Shown here piece after piece: positions 26,513 to 35,761 of a stretch of 64,000 bases of DNA (its first letter is position 1; each line of letters opens with the position of its first letter). The stretch is from NCBI RefSeq assembly GCF_003469185.1, contig NZ_QSIL01000001.1:434001-498000 (forward strand). Reading direction: 5' to 3'. Both the position numbers and the translations under genes were made by a program. Under the pieces are notes generated by a model. The model saw only the letters and a list, made by a program, of their open reading frames with translations, ran no database searches and was not told where the DNA came from. Origin of the DNA: Collinsella sp. AM34-10. GTDB taxonomy: Bacteria; Actinomycetota; Coriobacteriia; Coriobacteriales; Coriobacteriaceae.

Positions 26513-27475
26513 ATGTCCGAAACCGGTCTGTTGCCGGCATATCTGATCGTCGGTACCGACGGAGTCAAACGCGACCACGCCGTCTCGCGTATGAAGGCGC
26601 GTCTGGAAAAGACGGGCATGATCGAGTTCAACCTCGACGAGCGCGATATGACCAAAGACCCCGATATCGAGTCGATTATCGGATCGCTTAACACCTTTCC
26701 CATGGGCAGCGAGTTTCGCCTGGTAATCCTTGACGGCTGCTCAAAACTCGCCAAAGCGATTTCTGAGCCGCTTGTCGAGTATCTGGCGAGTCCCAGCCCC
26801 ACGACGGTCTGTCTCATTATTGCCGACTCACTTGCCAAGAATACGCGCCTGTATAAGGCAATCGCCAAGATTGACAAGAAGGCCGTGATCGACTGTTCGG
26901 GCACCAAACGCTGGGAGCTCCCGCGCCGCGTGCAGCAGATGGCGACGCAGCACGGAAAGTCCATCTCGACGGCGGCCGCCGAGGAGCTCGTTTCGCGCTC
27001 GGGTGAGAACACTCGCATGCTCGATAACGACTTGGCCAAGCTTGCCCAGATGGTCGAGGCGCCGCAAATTGAGCTTGCCGATGTGGAACGCTGGATCGTG
27101 CGCACGGCCGAAGTCCAGCCTTGGGACTTTCTCAATGCGGTCTCGGCCCGTGACATGCGCCGCTCGCTTGAGCTCTTCAATCTACTGCCCGCCAAGAGCT
27201 ACGTGTGGACTTACACATTGCTGTGCGGCCGCATCCGCGAGCTAATCGTTGCCAAGGCGCTCGATGCGCGCGGACAAGGTCGTGAGCTGGCTGCAACGCT
27301 CAAGCTCCAGTCCTGGCAGGTCAAAAATCATCTGACCTGGGCACGCCGTTTTTCGATGGCGGAGCTCGTTGCGGCGCTCGAGGGTGCCGTCGATGTGGAG
27401 CTCGCGCTCAAGGGTTCGGCTGATTCGGAGACCGCGCTTTTGCTCTGGATTACGAACATCTTGAGAAAATCGTGA
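26513..27475 (+). CDS. holA: DNA polymerase III delta subunit
   Basis: Delta opens the sliding clamp as part of the clamp loader. The 320-residue protein starts with PAYLIVGTDGVKRDHAV, has the central LNTFPMGSEFRLVIL segment and the C-terminal helical collar region with WQVKNHLTWAR. ATG 26513 was chosen because gggagggg precedes it and the longer frame would start inside a promoter. It lies between comEC and rpsT, the common Gram-positive order. Confidence 0.9.
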   Translation: MSETGLLPAYLIVGTDGVKRDHAVSRMKARLEKTGMIEFNLDERDMTKDPDIESIIGSLNTFPMGSEFRLVILDGCSKLAKAISEPLVEYLASPSPTTVCLIIADSLAKNTRLYKAIAKIDKKAVIDCSGTKRWELPRRVQQMATQHGKSISTAAAEELVSRSGENTRMLDNDLAKLAQMVEAPQIELADVERWIVRTAEVQPWDFLNAVSARDMRRSLELFNLLPAKSYVWTYTLLCGRIRELIVAKALDARGQGRELAATLKLQSWQVKNHLTWARRFSMAELVAALEGAVDVELALKGSADSETALLLWITNILRKS

Positions 27476-27534
27476 TGATACCTGCCTATTTGACAAATTC
27501 GTTCTATCCCTTTGAGGGGGAGCGTGCTATAGTA

Positions 27535-27543
27535 GGCGCTTGC
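27535..27543 (+). promoter_or_regulatory. Putative extended -10 promoter of rpsT
   Basis: TGC-TATAGT forms an extended -10 box, matching the one proposed for rpmB. A perfect TTGACA at 27490 is too far upstream (42 bases) to be its -35. Confidence 0.5.
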
Positions 27544-27608
27544 ATGACCTCACCGTGTCTCAGAGGTGTCATACATTTTTTGCAAGGAACTCGAAAGGAA
27601 CTCCAGAA

Positions 27609-27875
27609 GTGGCAAACATCAAGTCTCAGAAGAAGCGTATCCGCACCAATGAGGCAGCTCGCATGCGTAACAAGGCTGTCAAGTCCGAGCTCAAGACGCT
27701 GACCAAGCACGTCCAGTCCGCCGTCGCCGAGGGCGACGCCGAGAAGGCCCAGGCTGCCCTCAAGACCGTCACCAAGCGTCTCGACATGGCTGCCGCCAAG
27801 CATGTTATCCACAAGAACCAGGCTTCCAACCGCAAGTCCGGTCTTGCCAAGCTCGTGAACAGCATCAACGCCTAA
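27609..27875 (+). CDS. rpsT: 30S ribosomal protein S20
   Basis: S20 binds 16S rRNA early in assembly. The 88-residue lysine- and alanine-rich protein has [15 protein letters not shown] at its start and [16 protein letters not shown] near its end. The GTG start has a gaaagga site; longer in-frame starts upstream lack family sequence. GTG is notable because S20 autoregulation through a weak start codon is known in E. coli. Confidence 0.95.
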   Translation: MANIKSQKKRIRTNEAARMRNKAVKSELKTLTKHVQSAVAEGDAEKAQAALKTVTKRLDMAAAKHVIHKNQASNRKSGLAKLVNSINA

Positions 27876-27910
27876 GTTGTAAATTTCACACCACACAGAT
27901 TACGCGCATA

Positions 27911-27946
27911 AATGGAGCCTGTTTTATGGAACAGGCTCCATTTTTT
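27911..27946 (+). terminator. Strong intrinsic terminator after rpsT
   Basis: ATGGAGCCTGTT pairs perfectly with AACAGGCTCCAT, followed by six T. Confidence 0.92.
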
Positions 27947-27958
27947 GTACCGCTCGGG

Positions 27959-27964
27959 TAAGAT
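27959..27964 (+). promoter_or_regulatory. -10 box placed for a leaderless lepA transcript
   Basis: TAAGAT lies exactly 7 bases before the lepA ATG, and there is no Shine-Dalgarno sequence. This spacing is typical for leaderless mRNAs in Actinomycetota. Confidence 0.6.
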
Positions 27965-27971
27965 AGTCCGC

Positions 27972-29783
27972 ATGAATACTTCAATTGACATTTCCCACAT
28001 CCGCAACTTCTCGATCGTTGCGCACATCGACCATGGCAAGTCCACGATCAGTGACCGCATCCTCGAGCTCACCCATACCGTTGACGAGCGCGACATGGAG
28101 TCGCAGCTGCTCGACACCATGGATATCGAGCGCGAGCGCGGCATCACGATCAAGTCCAATGCCGTTCGCGTTTCCTATGACGCCGACGATGGTGAGACGT
28201 ATCAGTTCAACCTGATCGATACGCCGGGCCACGTTGACTTTACCTACGAGGTCTCGCGTTCGCTGGCCGCCTGCGAGGGTGCGGTGCTCGTCGTCGACGC
28301 CACGCAGGGCGTCGAGGCACAGACCGTCTCCAACGCGACGCTCGCCATGAACGCCAACCTGGATATCGTGCCCGCCATTAACAAGATCGACCTGCCGTCG
28401 GCACACCCCGACGAGGTTAAGACCGAGATCGAGGATGACCTGGCGATTCCTGCCGACGATGCCGTATGCGTATCGGGCAAGACCGGCGAGGGCATTCACG
28501 ACCTGCTGGAGTCCATCGTCTTTTTGATCTCACCGCCAAAGGGCGATGCGAACGCTCCGCTCAAGGCACTTATCCTGGATTCTTACTTCGATGAGTACCG
28601 CGGCGTCGTTGCCACGGTCCGCGTCTTCGACGGCTCCATCAAGAAGGGCGATACCCTGCGCATGATGCAGGCCGAGGGCGACTTCTTGGTCGACGGCGTG
28701 GGCGTCAAGCGTCCCGCCGAGACGCCGGTCGACGCACTGACGGTCGGCGAGGTGGGCTACGTGGTCACGGGTCTGAAGGATCCCGAGGCCGTGCACGTGG
28801 GCGATACCCTCACGTGGGCGTCGAATCCCTGCCCCGAGCCGCTTCCCGGTTACCGCGAGGCTAAGCCCATGGTCTACACGGGTTTGTTCCCGATCGACAA
28901 CAAGGATTACGAGAATCTGCGCGACGCTCTCGATAAGCTGCATGTCAACGACCCGTCGTTGGTGTGGGAGCCCGAGACCTCGGTGGCGCTCGGCTTTGGT
29001 TTCCGCGTGGGCTTCTTGGGCCTGCTGCACATGGAGGTCGTCAAGGAGCGCCTGGAGCGCGAGTTCAACCTGGACCTCATTGCCACGAGCCCTTCGGTGG
29101 ACTATCACGTCTACAAGACTGACGGTGAGATGATTGATGTCCGCAGCCCACAGGATCTGCCCGAGGCTACGCGCATCGAGCGCATCGAGGAGCCCTACCT
29201 TAAAGCCAAGATTATCTGCCCGCCCGAGTATACGGGTGCCGTCATGCAGCTCGCTATCGAGCACCGCGGCGTTACGACCGATATGATCCACCTGACGAGC
29301 AAATCGGTCGAGATGCGCTTCGACATGCCGCTCGCCGAGCTTATCTTGGACTTCTTTGACCAGCTCAAGAGCCGTACCAAGGGCTATGCCTCGCTCGACT
29401 ACGAGTTCAACGAATATCGCCCCTCCGAGCTCGTCAAGCTCGATATCCTGCTTTCGGGCGACGAGGTGGACGCGCTTTCGTTTATCGTGCACAAGGACAA
29501 GGCCTATGGCCTGGCCCGCGGTCTGTGCGACAAGCTCAAGGAAATTATTCCGCGTCAGCTGTTCGAGGTACCTATTCAGGGCGCCATCGGCAACAAGATC
29601 ATCGCCCGCTCCACCGTTAAGGCACGCCGCAAGGACGTGCTTGCCAAGTGCTACGGCGGCGATATCTCGCGTAAGCGCAAGCTGCTCGAGAAGCAGAAAG
29701 AGGGTAAGAAGCGCATGAAGGCCATCGGTTCGGTCGAGGTCCCGCAGGAGGCCTTTATGGCGATCCTCAAGGTGGACGAGTAG
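27972..29783 (+). CDS. lepA: Elongation factor 4 (LepA), translational GTPase
   Basis: LepA acts on ribosomes during initiation or back-translocation. The 603-residue protein has G1 [10 protein letters not shown]2/switch region RERGITIK, G3 DTPGHVDF and G4 NKIDLP. The LepA-specific C-terminal domain ends [12 protein letters not shown] 27972 is the only start that gives the normal N-terminus; upstream sequence is the rpsT terminator. The transcript appears to be leaderless. dusB follows within 5 bases. Confidence 0.96.
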   Translation: MNTSIDISHIRNFSIVAHIDHGKSTISDRILELTHTVDERDMESQLLDTMDIERERGITIKSNAVRVSYDADDGETYQFNLIDTPGHVDFTYEVSRSLAACEGAVLVVDATQGVEAQTVSNATLAMNANLDIVPAINKIDLPSAHPDEVKTEIEDDLAIPADDAVCVSGKTGEGIHDLLESIVFLISPPKGDANAPLKALILDSYFDEYRGVVATVRVFDGSIKKGDTLRMMQAEGDFLVDGVGVKRPAETPVDALTVGEVGYVVTGLKDPEAVHVGDTLTWASNPCPEPLPGYREAKPMVYTGLFPIDNKDYENLRDALDKLHVNDPSLVWEPETSVALGFGFRVGFLGLLHMEVVKERLEREFNLDLIATSPSVDYHVYKTDGEMIDVRSPQDLPEATRIERIEEPYLKAKIICPPEYTGAVMQLAIEHRGVTTDMIHLTSKSVEMRFDMPLAELILDFFDQLKSRTKGYASLDYEFNEYRPSELVKLDILLSGDEVDALSFIVHKDKAYGLARGLCDKLKEIIPRQLFEVPIQGAIGNKIIARSTVKARRKDVLAKCYGGDISRKRKLLEKQKEGKKRMKAIGSVEVPQEAFMAILKVDE

Positions 29784-29788
29784 GTCCC

Positions 29789-30832
29789 ATGGCGCTTTCT
29801 GAATACAGCAAGCGGCTGCTGGGCGCCTATGCCGAGCAGCCGTTCCTTATGGCTCCCATGGCGGGCGTAACCGACCCCGCCTATCGCATCATGTGTCGCC
29901 GCCGCGGTGCCAACCTTGCCTACAGCGAGATGGTGAGCGTTGCGGGCCTTGCCTATGCCAGCAACAAGACGTGGCGCCTGGTGTTGCCGGCCGACGAGGA
30001 GCAGCAGATCTGCGTGCAGCTCTTTGGTTCCAAGCCCGATCAGTTTGCGGGTGCTGTCGCTGCCGTCGAGGAGCGTGTGGGCGATCGCCTGTCGCTCATT
30101 GATATCAACATGGCCTGCCCGGCTCGCAAGGTCGTCACCAAGGGCGAGGGCTCGGCGCTTATGCGCACGCCCGATCTGGCAGAGAAGATCGTTGAGGCAG
30201 CGGTGGGCGCGGCGCACGTGCCCGTGACCGTAAAAATCCGCAAGGGCTTTTACGCCGAAGACCGCAATGCCGCGACGTTTGCCCAGATGCTCGAGGGGGC
30301 AGGGGCCGCTGCGGTGGCGGTACATGGTCGCTGTGCCACGCAGCTCTATACGGGCCAGGCCGATTGGTCGGTCGTCGATGAGGTGGCCGACGCCGTCGAG
30401 ATTCCTGTTATCGGTTCGGGCGACGTGTTCTGCGCCGAGGATGCCGCGGAGCATCTGCGCAACTCCGGCGCCAGCGCCGTGTTCATCGCGCGCGGTATCT
30501 ATGGCAATCCCTGGGTGTTCGGCGATGCCCGCGCCCTTGCGCTCGATGGCACGCCGGTACCGGTACGTAGCTCGGTCGAGCGCCTGGATGCCCTGCGCGA
30601 GCACCTGACGCTCACGCACGAGCTGTTGCCGCTCATGTCGCGTGCCCGTACGTACGCAAGCTGGTATCTAAAGGGGATGCCTCATGCTGCGGCCTGGCGC
30701 GCCCAAGTGGTGCGTTGCTCCACATACGAGGAGTTCATGGCATTGGTCGATGATATCGAGCGCGATGTGGTGGCCTGCGAGGCCGCACTTGCCGCCGGCG
30801 AGTCGGTGCCCGCTCATCCGCTGGAGGCCTAA
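29789..30832 (+). CDS. dusB: tRNA-dihydrouridine synthase, DusB family
   Basis: The FMN enzyme reduces specific uridines in tRNA with NADPH. The 347-residue protein has MAPMAGVTDPAYR, the active-site cysteine in DINMACPARKVV, VHGRCATQLYTGQADW and GSGDVFCAEDA. The family assignment to DusB is by overall layout; the modified position cannot be read from sequence. It lies between lepA and hemW in one transcript. Confidence 0.92.
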   Translation: MALSEYSKRLLGAYAEQPFLMAPMAGVTDPAYRIMCRRRGANLAYSEMVSVAGLAYASNKTWRLVLPADEEQQICVQLFGSKPDQFAGAVAAVEERVGDRLSLIDINMACPARKVVTKGEGSALMRTPDLAEKIVEAAVGAAHVPVTVKIRKGFYAEDRNAATFAQMLEGAGAAAVAVHGRCATQLYTGQADWSVVDEVADAVEIPVIGSGDVFCAEDAAEHLRNSGASAVFIARGIYGNPWVFGDARALALDGTPVPVRSSVERLDALREHLTLTHELLPLMSRARTYASWYLKGMPHAAAWRAQVVRCSTYEEFMALVDDIERDVVACEAALAAGESVPAHPLEA

Positions 30833-30834
30833 CG

Positions 30835-32067
30835 GTGGCCGTTACCGCGCTGTACGTGCATGTTCCGTTTTGCGCCCAAAAGTGCCGGTACTGCGACTTT
30901 GACTCGCGCAGTTTTGCTCCGTGCGACCTGAGCGCTGCGCTCGATGCCTATTTTGAGCAGTTGTATGCGCGCCTTGATGCCTTTGGAGACGTCGGGGCGC
31001 TTGCGCAGATCCGTACCGTCTATGTTGGCGGCGGCACGCCGTCGCTGGCGGGGGAGCGCCTGGTAGAACTCGCCCGGCGTATCTCTGCGTGCTGCAAGCC
31101 AGTTGAGTTTACCTGCGAAGCCAATCCTGAGTCGTTGACTTCGCAGCTTGCTGCGGCGCTTGCCGGGGTGGGCGTCACGCGCATTTCTCTGGGAGTTCAG
31201 ACCCTCGACAACGCCGAGCTTGCCGCGATTGGCCGCATCCACGATTCGCACCGCGCCCTTGCAGCCATCGCCGCGGTGAGGGACGCTGGGCTCGATGTGT
31301 CCTGCGACCTGATGTGCGGACTTCCCGGGCAGACCGCCGTAAGCTGGCAGCGCACGCTCGATGGCGTGTTGGCGGCGGCGCCGCATCACGTGTCGGTTTA
31401 CCCGCTCACGCTCGAGGAGGGCACGCCGCTTTACCGCATGGCGTGTCACGACGAGTCGCTTGAGCCCGACGAGGATTTTCAGGCTGCGTGCATGGATGCG
31501 GCGCGTGAGTGCCTGGGTGCGGCCGGCTATCACCCGTATGAGGTGGCAAGCTACGCGCTCGACGGCCATGAGTGCGCCCACAACATTGCCTATTGGACCG
31601 GACAGGGCTATCTGGGCTTGGGCCGCTCTGCCGCCGGTATGCTCGATGCCGAGGATTTCGATCGCTTGGCCGGGCTGTTTCCCGACGTGCCTGCTCGCGG
31701 CGATGCGTATCGCGTGCGCTTGGTGCAACGTGACGATGATGCGACGGCGTTTGATGCCGAGTATCTGTCGCAGCGCGAGGCTGCGGCCGAGGATCTGATG
31801 CTCGCCTGCCGCATGACGCGTGGCATTGGGCCCGACCTGTTGGTTCGCTCGGCAAGCGTGATCGCTGCAGATGAGTTGGCGGCGGCCTGTGACCGTGCTC
31901 TCGAGTTGGGCCTTGCCACCTGGGTGCCCGATCATGTTGAAGGACATGCTGGGAGCGTCACCTTAAAAGACGTTATCGCAGGTCGCGTCCGTGCCCGCTT
32001 AGCGCCCACCCACTTGGGCTGGCTCGATGGAAATGTGCTGTTCGAGCTGTTTTGGGGTCTAGCTTAG
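30835..32067 (+). CDS. hemW: Radical SAM heme chaperone HemW
   Basis: HemW binds heme and a [4Fe-4S] cluster and is thought to deliver heme to respiratory proteins. The 410-residue protein has HVPFCAQKCRYCDF (CxxxCxxC) at residues ~8-21, the SAM-binding GGGTPSL and the C-terminal HemW winged-helix region. It lacks the extra cysteine pattern of oxygen-independent coproporphyrinogen oxidase HemN, so the HemW name is preferred. The GTG start lies 2 bases after dusB. Confidence 0.9.
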   Translation: MAVTALYVHVPFCAQKCRYCDFDSRSFAPCDLSAALDAYFEQLYARLDAFGDVGALAQIRTVYVGGGTPSLAGERLVELARRISACCKPVEFTCEANPESLTSQLAAALAGVGVTRISLGVQTLDNAELAAIGRIHDSHRALAAIAAVRDAGLDVSCDLMCGLPGQTAVSWQRTLDGVLAAAPHHVSVYPLTLEEGTPLYRMACHDESLEPDEDFQAACMDAARECLGAAGYHPYEVASYALDGHECAHNIAYWTGQGYLGLGRSAAGMLDAEDFDRLAGLFPDVPARGDAYRVRLVQRDDDATAFDAEYLSQREAAAEDLMLACRMTRGIGPDLLVRSASVIAADELAAACDRALELGLATWVPDHVEGHAGSVTLKDVIAGRVRARLAPTHLGWLDGNVLFELFWGLA

Positions 32068-32077
32068 GCCGCTCGGG

Positions 32078-32083
32078 TAGAAT
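32078..32083 (+). promoter_or_regulatory. Possible -10 box before the dnaJ-like gene
   Basis: TAGAAT in the context GGGTAGAATTACC resembles the -10 boxes of holA and lepA, but no good -35 is visible. Confidence 0.35.
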
Positions 32084-32125
32084 TACCGCAATATATACGC
32101 TGCTGTGAGCAGGAGGTTGCCGCGC

Positions 32126-33229
32126 ATGGCGACGATGAACGAAAAAGATTACTACGAGATTTTGGGTGTCTCCAAGGACGCCACCTCGCGTGATATACAG
32201 AAGGCCTTCCAGCAAAAGGCACGTAAGCTCCATCCTGACGTCAACAAAGAGCCGGATGCCGAGGAAAAGTTCAAAGAGGTTTCCGAGGCCTACGCTGTGC
32301 TTTCGGATGAGCAGAAGCGTGCGCGCTATGACGCCATGCGTTCGGGTAATCCCTTCGCCGGCGCTCCCACGGCTTCGCCCTATGGCGGCGGCTACGCCGG
32401 CAGCGCAGGCTATGGTAATCCCTTTGAGGGCGGCTTTCCCTTTGGTGGCGCCTGGGGCCAGCCCCGTCGCGGCCAGGCGGCCTACAACCCCGAGAGTGGC
32501 GCCAACGTGGTCGTCGATATCAAGCTCGACGCCAAGGAGGCCAAGGGCGGTGCCCGCAAGACCGTCCGCTATACGCGCTTCGATACCTGTGGTCACTGCG
32601 GAGGCTCGGGATCTGTTTCGTCCGAGCATGCACATACCTGTCCGAGCTGCGGCGGTCGCGGCCACATCGACGTCGACCTGTCCTTCCTGTTCGGTGCCGG
32701 CACGTTTCAGTCTGTCTGCCCCGAGTGCGGCGGTTCCGGTAAGGTCGTCGCCGACCCCTGCCCCGATTGCGGCGGCAGCGGCCGTGTCCGTGTGACCTCC
32801 GAGCAGACGATTGAGTTTCCCGCCGGCACGCACGATGGTGACGAGGTTCGCATTAGTGGCATGGGTCACGCCGGCACCAACGGTGCCTCGGGTGGCGATC
32901 TGGTCGGCCGCGCCCATGTCGAGGCCGAGCGCCTGGAAGGCAAGGCCCGTACAGGTTTTTACCTGATGGGCATCGTGGCGCCGTTTTTGGTGCTGTCGGC
33001 CATCTCGGGCGTGTTCTCGGCCTTTGCCATAATGTGCTTTATTCCGTTTGCCATGGGCCTGTTTATGGTGGTCTCGGACGGCGTGCTGCACCGCAGCCTG
33101 CTGTGGTGGAAGCGCGGCGCGATGCAGTTTGCCAACGGTTTTGCCAACGGATTTATGTTTGCGCTCGTGTCGGTTTGGTTTGCGAGTTGCTCGCAACGTG
33201 CCATGCTTTCGCCCTACGCAATGCAATAA
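32126..33229 (+). CDS. Membrane-anchored DnaJ-like co-chaperone
   Basis: The ~367-residue protein begins with a full J-domain ([20 protein letters not shown] motif at KLHPDVNKE). A Gly/Phe/Pro-rich linker follows, then a complete DnaJ zinc-finger with four CxxCxGxG-type repeats (about residues 154-225: [32 protein letters not shown]). Only a short piece of the substrate-binding domain follows, to about residue 270. The rest consists of about three hydrophobic membrane helices (roughly 276-297, 300-318, 338-356). DnaK stimulation at the membrane is the natural inference. ATG 32126 has aggagg upstream; ATG 32135 is an alternative. A normal dnaJ follows directly. Confidence 0.82.
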   Translation: MATMNEKDYYEILGVSKDATSRDIQKAFQQKARKLHPDVNKEPDAEEKFKEVSEAYAVLSDEQKRARYDAMRSGNPFAGAPTASPYGGGYAGSAGYGNPFEGGFPFGGAWGQPRRGQAAYNPESGANVVVDIKLDAKEAKGGARKTVRYTRFDTCGHCGGSGSVSSEHAHTCPSCGGRGHIDVDLSFLFGAGTFQSVCPECGGSGKVVADPCPDCGGSGRVRVTSEQTIEFPAGTHDGDEVRISGMGHAGTNGASGGDLVGRAHVEAERLEGKARTGFYLMGIVAPFLVLSAISGVFSAFAIMCFIPFAMGLFMVVSDGVLHRSLLWWKRGAMQFANGFANGFMFALVSVWFASCSQRAMLSPYAMQ

Positions 33230-33243
33230 CATCTAGCCCTCTG

Positions 33244-33271
33244 TTTGCGGCCGGCCCAGCTTGGGTATAGG
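33244..33271 (+). promoter_or_regulatory. Possible promoter of dnaJ
   Basis: TTTGCG (33244-33249) and TATAGG (33266-33271) are separated by 16 bases, between the two dnaJ-like genes. Confidence 0.4.
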
Positions 33272-33310
33272 ACGCACTGTGACAAAAATGAAAGTCGGAA
33301 GGATTCGGTC

Positions 33311-34459
33311 GTGTCGGAAAATAGGGATTACTACGAGGTACTTGGCGTCGACAAGGATGCCGACGCGCGGACGATTAAGCGCGCGTTTCTAAAGAAGGCC
33401 CGTACCGTACACCCGGACGTTTCGGACGACCCCGAGGCCGAGGCCAAGTTCAAAGAGCTTAACGAGGCGTATTCCGTTCTTTCCGACGAGCAGAAGCGTG
33501 CTAACTACGACCGTTACGGCACCGCGGACGGCCCTGGTGGTTCGGGGTACGTCGATATCAACGATATCTTTGGTGGCATGGGCATGGACGACCTGTTCTC
33601 GTCGTTCTTTGGCGGCGGTGCCGGCGGTGGCGCCCGAAATCGCCGTGAGCGTCGTCGCGGCCGCGATATGGCCATCTCCCTTTCGGTGACCCTTGAGGAG
33701 GCGGCGCTCGGTTGCAAAAAGACGATCAGCTATGACCGCCTTGCCCCCTGCGAGGATTGCAACGGCACCGGCAGGGCCGAGGGTGCACGGGAAAAGCAGT
33801 GCAGCCGCTGCCACGGCACGGGCTATGTCACGACGGTCCAGCGTTCGTTCCTGGGCCAGGTTCAGTCTTCTTCGCCCTGTCCCGACTGCCATGGCGAGGG
33901 CACGGTTATCGACCATCCCTGCGAGACCTGCGACGGTCAGGGCCGCACGCCTTCGCACGAAAAGATCGACATCGATATTCCCGCCGGCGTTTCGACCGGT
34001 CGCCAGCTGCGCGTGAGCGGCTTTGGCGAGGCCGGTCTTCGTGGCGAGCCCTCGGGCGACCTGATCGTCAACGTGCGCGTCGCCGACCACGAGCGTTTTA
34101 AGCGCAACGGCGACGACCTGTACCTCGTGAGCGATATCTCGATTGCGCAGGCTGCGCTCGGATGCGAGATCGAGGTCGAGGGTATTATGCCTGACGAGGT
34201 CGTCAAGCTGTGCGTCCCCGCCGGCGCCCAGTACGGTGACACCGTGAGCGTCAACAATTACGGCATGCCGCGTATCGGCGGTGGCGGTTCGCGCGGTCGT
34301 CTGATCGTGCAGATGCGCGTGGTCGTCCCCACCAATCTCTCCAACAAGCAGCGCGAGCTGCTTCGCGCCTTTGCCGACGAGATGGGCGATGACGTCGCAT
34401 CCGGTAAGAAATCCGTGACCGATCGTATCAAGAGCGCCCTCGACGATATCCTCGATTAA
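33311..34459 (+). CDS. dnaJ: Chaperone protein DnaJ
   Basis: DnaJ delivers substrates to DnaK and stimulates its ATPase. The 382-residue protein has the J-domain with HPD (RTVHPDVSDD), a glycine-rich stretch (FFGGGAGGGA), and a zinc-finger with CEDCNGTG, CSRCHGTG, CPDCHGEG and CETCDGQG. A complete C-terminal substrate and dimerisation region ends RIKSALDDILD. GTG 33311 has a gaagga site 8 bases before it. No hrcA, grpE or dnaK lies beside it, so this may be DnaJ2, the copy linked to mtaB rather than to the dnaK operon. Confidence 0.94.
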   Translation: MSENRDYYEVLGVDKDADARTIKRAFLKKARTVHPDVSDDPEAEAKFKELNEAYSVLSDEQKRANYDRYGTADGPGGSGYVDINDIFGGMGMDDLFSSFFGGGAGGGARNRRERRRGRDMAISLSVTLEEAALGCKKTISYDRLAPCEDCNGTGRAEGAREKQCSRCHGTGYVTTVQRSFLGQVQSSSPCPDCHGEGTVIDHPCETCDGQGRTPSHEKIDIDIPAGVSTGRQLRVSGFGEAGLRGEPSGDLIVNVRVADHERFKRNGDDLYLVSDISIAQAALGCEIEVEGIMPDEVVKLCVPAGAQYGDTVSVNNYGMPRIGGGGSRGRLIVQMRVVVPTNLSNKQRELLRAFADEMGDDVASGKKSVTDRIKSALDDILD

Positions 34460-34468
34460 GGAGCCCGC

Positions 34469-35761
34469 GTGCTCGCACCTCATATCTCTGTCGTCAACCT
34501 CGGCTGCCGTGTCAACCGGGTTGAGTCCGACCGTATCACTGCCGATTTAATGCGCCTGGGCTTTGCGATGGTGGAGCCTCAGGATGCTGAGCTGATCGTC
34601 ATTAACACCTGTGCCGTTACGGGCGAGGCCGAGGCCAAGACCCGTAAGGCCGTTCGCCATGCGCTGGCCTATCCAAACGAGCCCTATGTGGTCGTGACCG
34701 GATGTGTGGTCAATCTGCATCCCGAGGAGCTGCTGGAGCTTTCGGACCGCGTGATCGCCGAGCCGTCCAAGATCGATGTCGCCGAACGCGTCTGTGAGGT
34801 GCTGGGCGTTGAGTCAGATGACGTTCCCGCCTGCAGCGACGGCGAGGTTGTCGACGCACTCGGTCGCTCGCGTCTGGGCGTGAAGATTCAGGACGGCTGC
34901 AACCATCGCTGCACCTATTGCATCGTGTGGAAGGCACGCGGTCCCGAGCGCTCCGTGCCCGTCGAGTCCGTGCTCGAGCAAGTTCGCGAGGCCCAGGAGG
35001 CCGGTGTGCCCGAGGTGGTGCTGACCGGTGTGAACCTGGGTGCCTACGATGGCAAGAGCGCGACTGATGAACACGTCGAGATCGATGAGCTGCTCGAGGC
35101 GATCATGGAGCGCACGTCCATTCCGCATGTGCGCATTTCCTCGGTCGAGCCCATGGATATCTCCGAGTCCCTGCTTAAGGTCATGGCGCGCTATCCGAAG
35201 CGCATCGCCCCGTTTTTGCACCTGCCCGTGCAGTCTGGCTGCACCAGGACACTGCGTCGCATGGGCCGTCCCTACAGCGCCGAGGCCTTCGAGGAGACGG
35301 TGCACATGATTCGCACCAACTTGCCCCAGGCGTCTCTTTCGTGTGATGTCATCGTCGGTTTTCCCGGCGAGACGGACGAGGAGTTTGAGGAGTCGCTGGC
35401 GCTGTGCCGCCGTGTGGGCTTTTCGCGTATGCACGTGTTTCGCTACAGCAAGCGTCCCGGTACCCTTGCTGCCGACATGCCCGACCAGGTGCCGCCCGAG
35501 GTCATGGCCGAGCGTAGCCGTCGTATGCGAGCCGCGGCGCAGGAGCTTGCCATTGCCGACGCTCGCCGTCGCGTGGGAACCGTCGAGCGTGCCGTGCTCG
35601 AATATGGCGACAACCTGACGCTCGGTTCGTTCCATCATGCCCGTCTTGACGATACCCGTGGACTCACAGCCCCGTGCCTGCTCGATGTTGCTATCATCGG
35701 AGTCGATGATTCCGGCTTGGTCCATGCACGCAGGGAGGTTCATGGAAGCCTCGAAGATTAG
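34469..35761 (+). CDS. mtaB: tRNA t6A37 methylthiotransferase MtaB
   Basis: MtaB converts t6A37 to ms2t6A in tRNAs that read ANN codons. The 430-residue radical SAM enzyme has the N-terminal UPF0004 domain (VVNLGCRVNRVESD with cluster cysteines and INTCAVTGEAEAK), the radical SAM motif CNHRCTYC, and a C-terminal TRAM-like region. LGCRVN rather than GCQMN separates it from MiaB. The GTG start has aaggag upstream. The end overlaps phoH by 20 bases. Confidence 0.93.
   Translation: MLAPHISVVNLGCRVNRVESDRITADLMRLGFAMVEPQDAELIVINTCAVTGEAEAKTRKAVRHALAYPNEPYVVVTGCVVNLHPEELLELSDRVIAEPSKIDVAERVCEVLGVESDDVPACSDGEVVDALGRSRLGVKIQDGCNHRCTYCIVWKARGPERSVPVESVLEQVREAQEAGVPEVVLTGVNLGAYDGKSATDEHVEIDELLEAIMERTSIPHVRISSVEPMDISESLLKVMARYPKRIAPFLHLPVQSGCTRTLRRMGRPYSAEAFEETVHMIRTNLPQASLSCDVIVGFPGETDEEFEESLALCRRVGFSRMHVFRYSKRPGTLAADMPDQVPPEVMAERSRRMRAAAQELAIADARRRVGTVERAVLEYGDNLTLGSFHHARLDDTRGLTAPCLLDVAIIGVDDSGLVHARREVHGSLED

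Noticed and set aside
27490..27495. Perfect TTGACA before rpsT as a -35 box
   Set aside because: The TATAGT -10 is 42 bases away and no suitable -10 lies 16-18 bases downstream.
32126..33229. Frameshifted or fused pseudogene interpretation of the first dnaJ-like gene
   Set aside because: The frame is intact, the hydrophobic end forms regular membrane helices, and the ribosome site is good; no remnant of the missing domain is found downstream before the next dnaJ.
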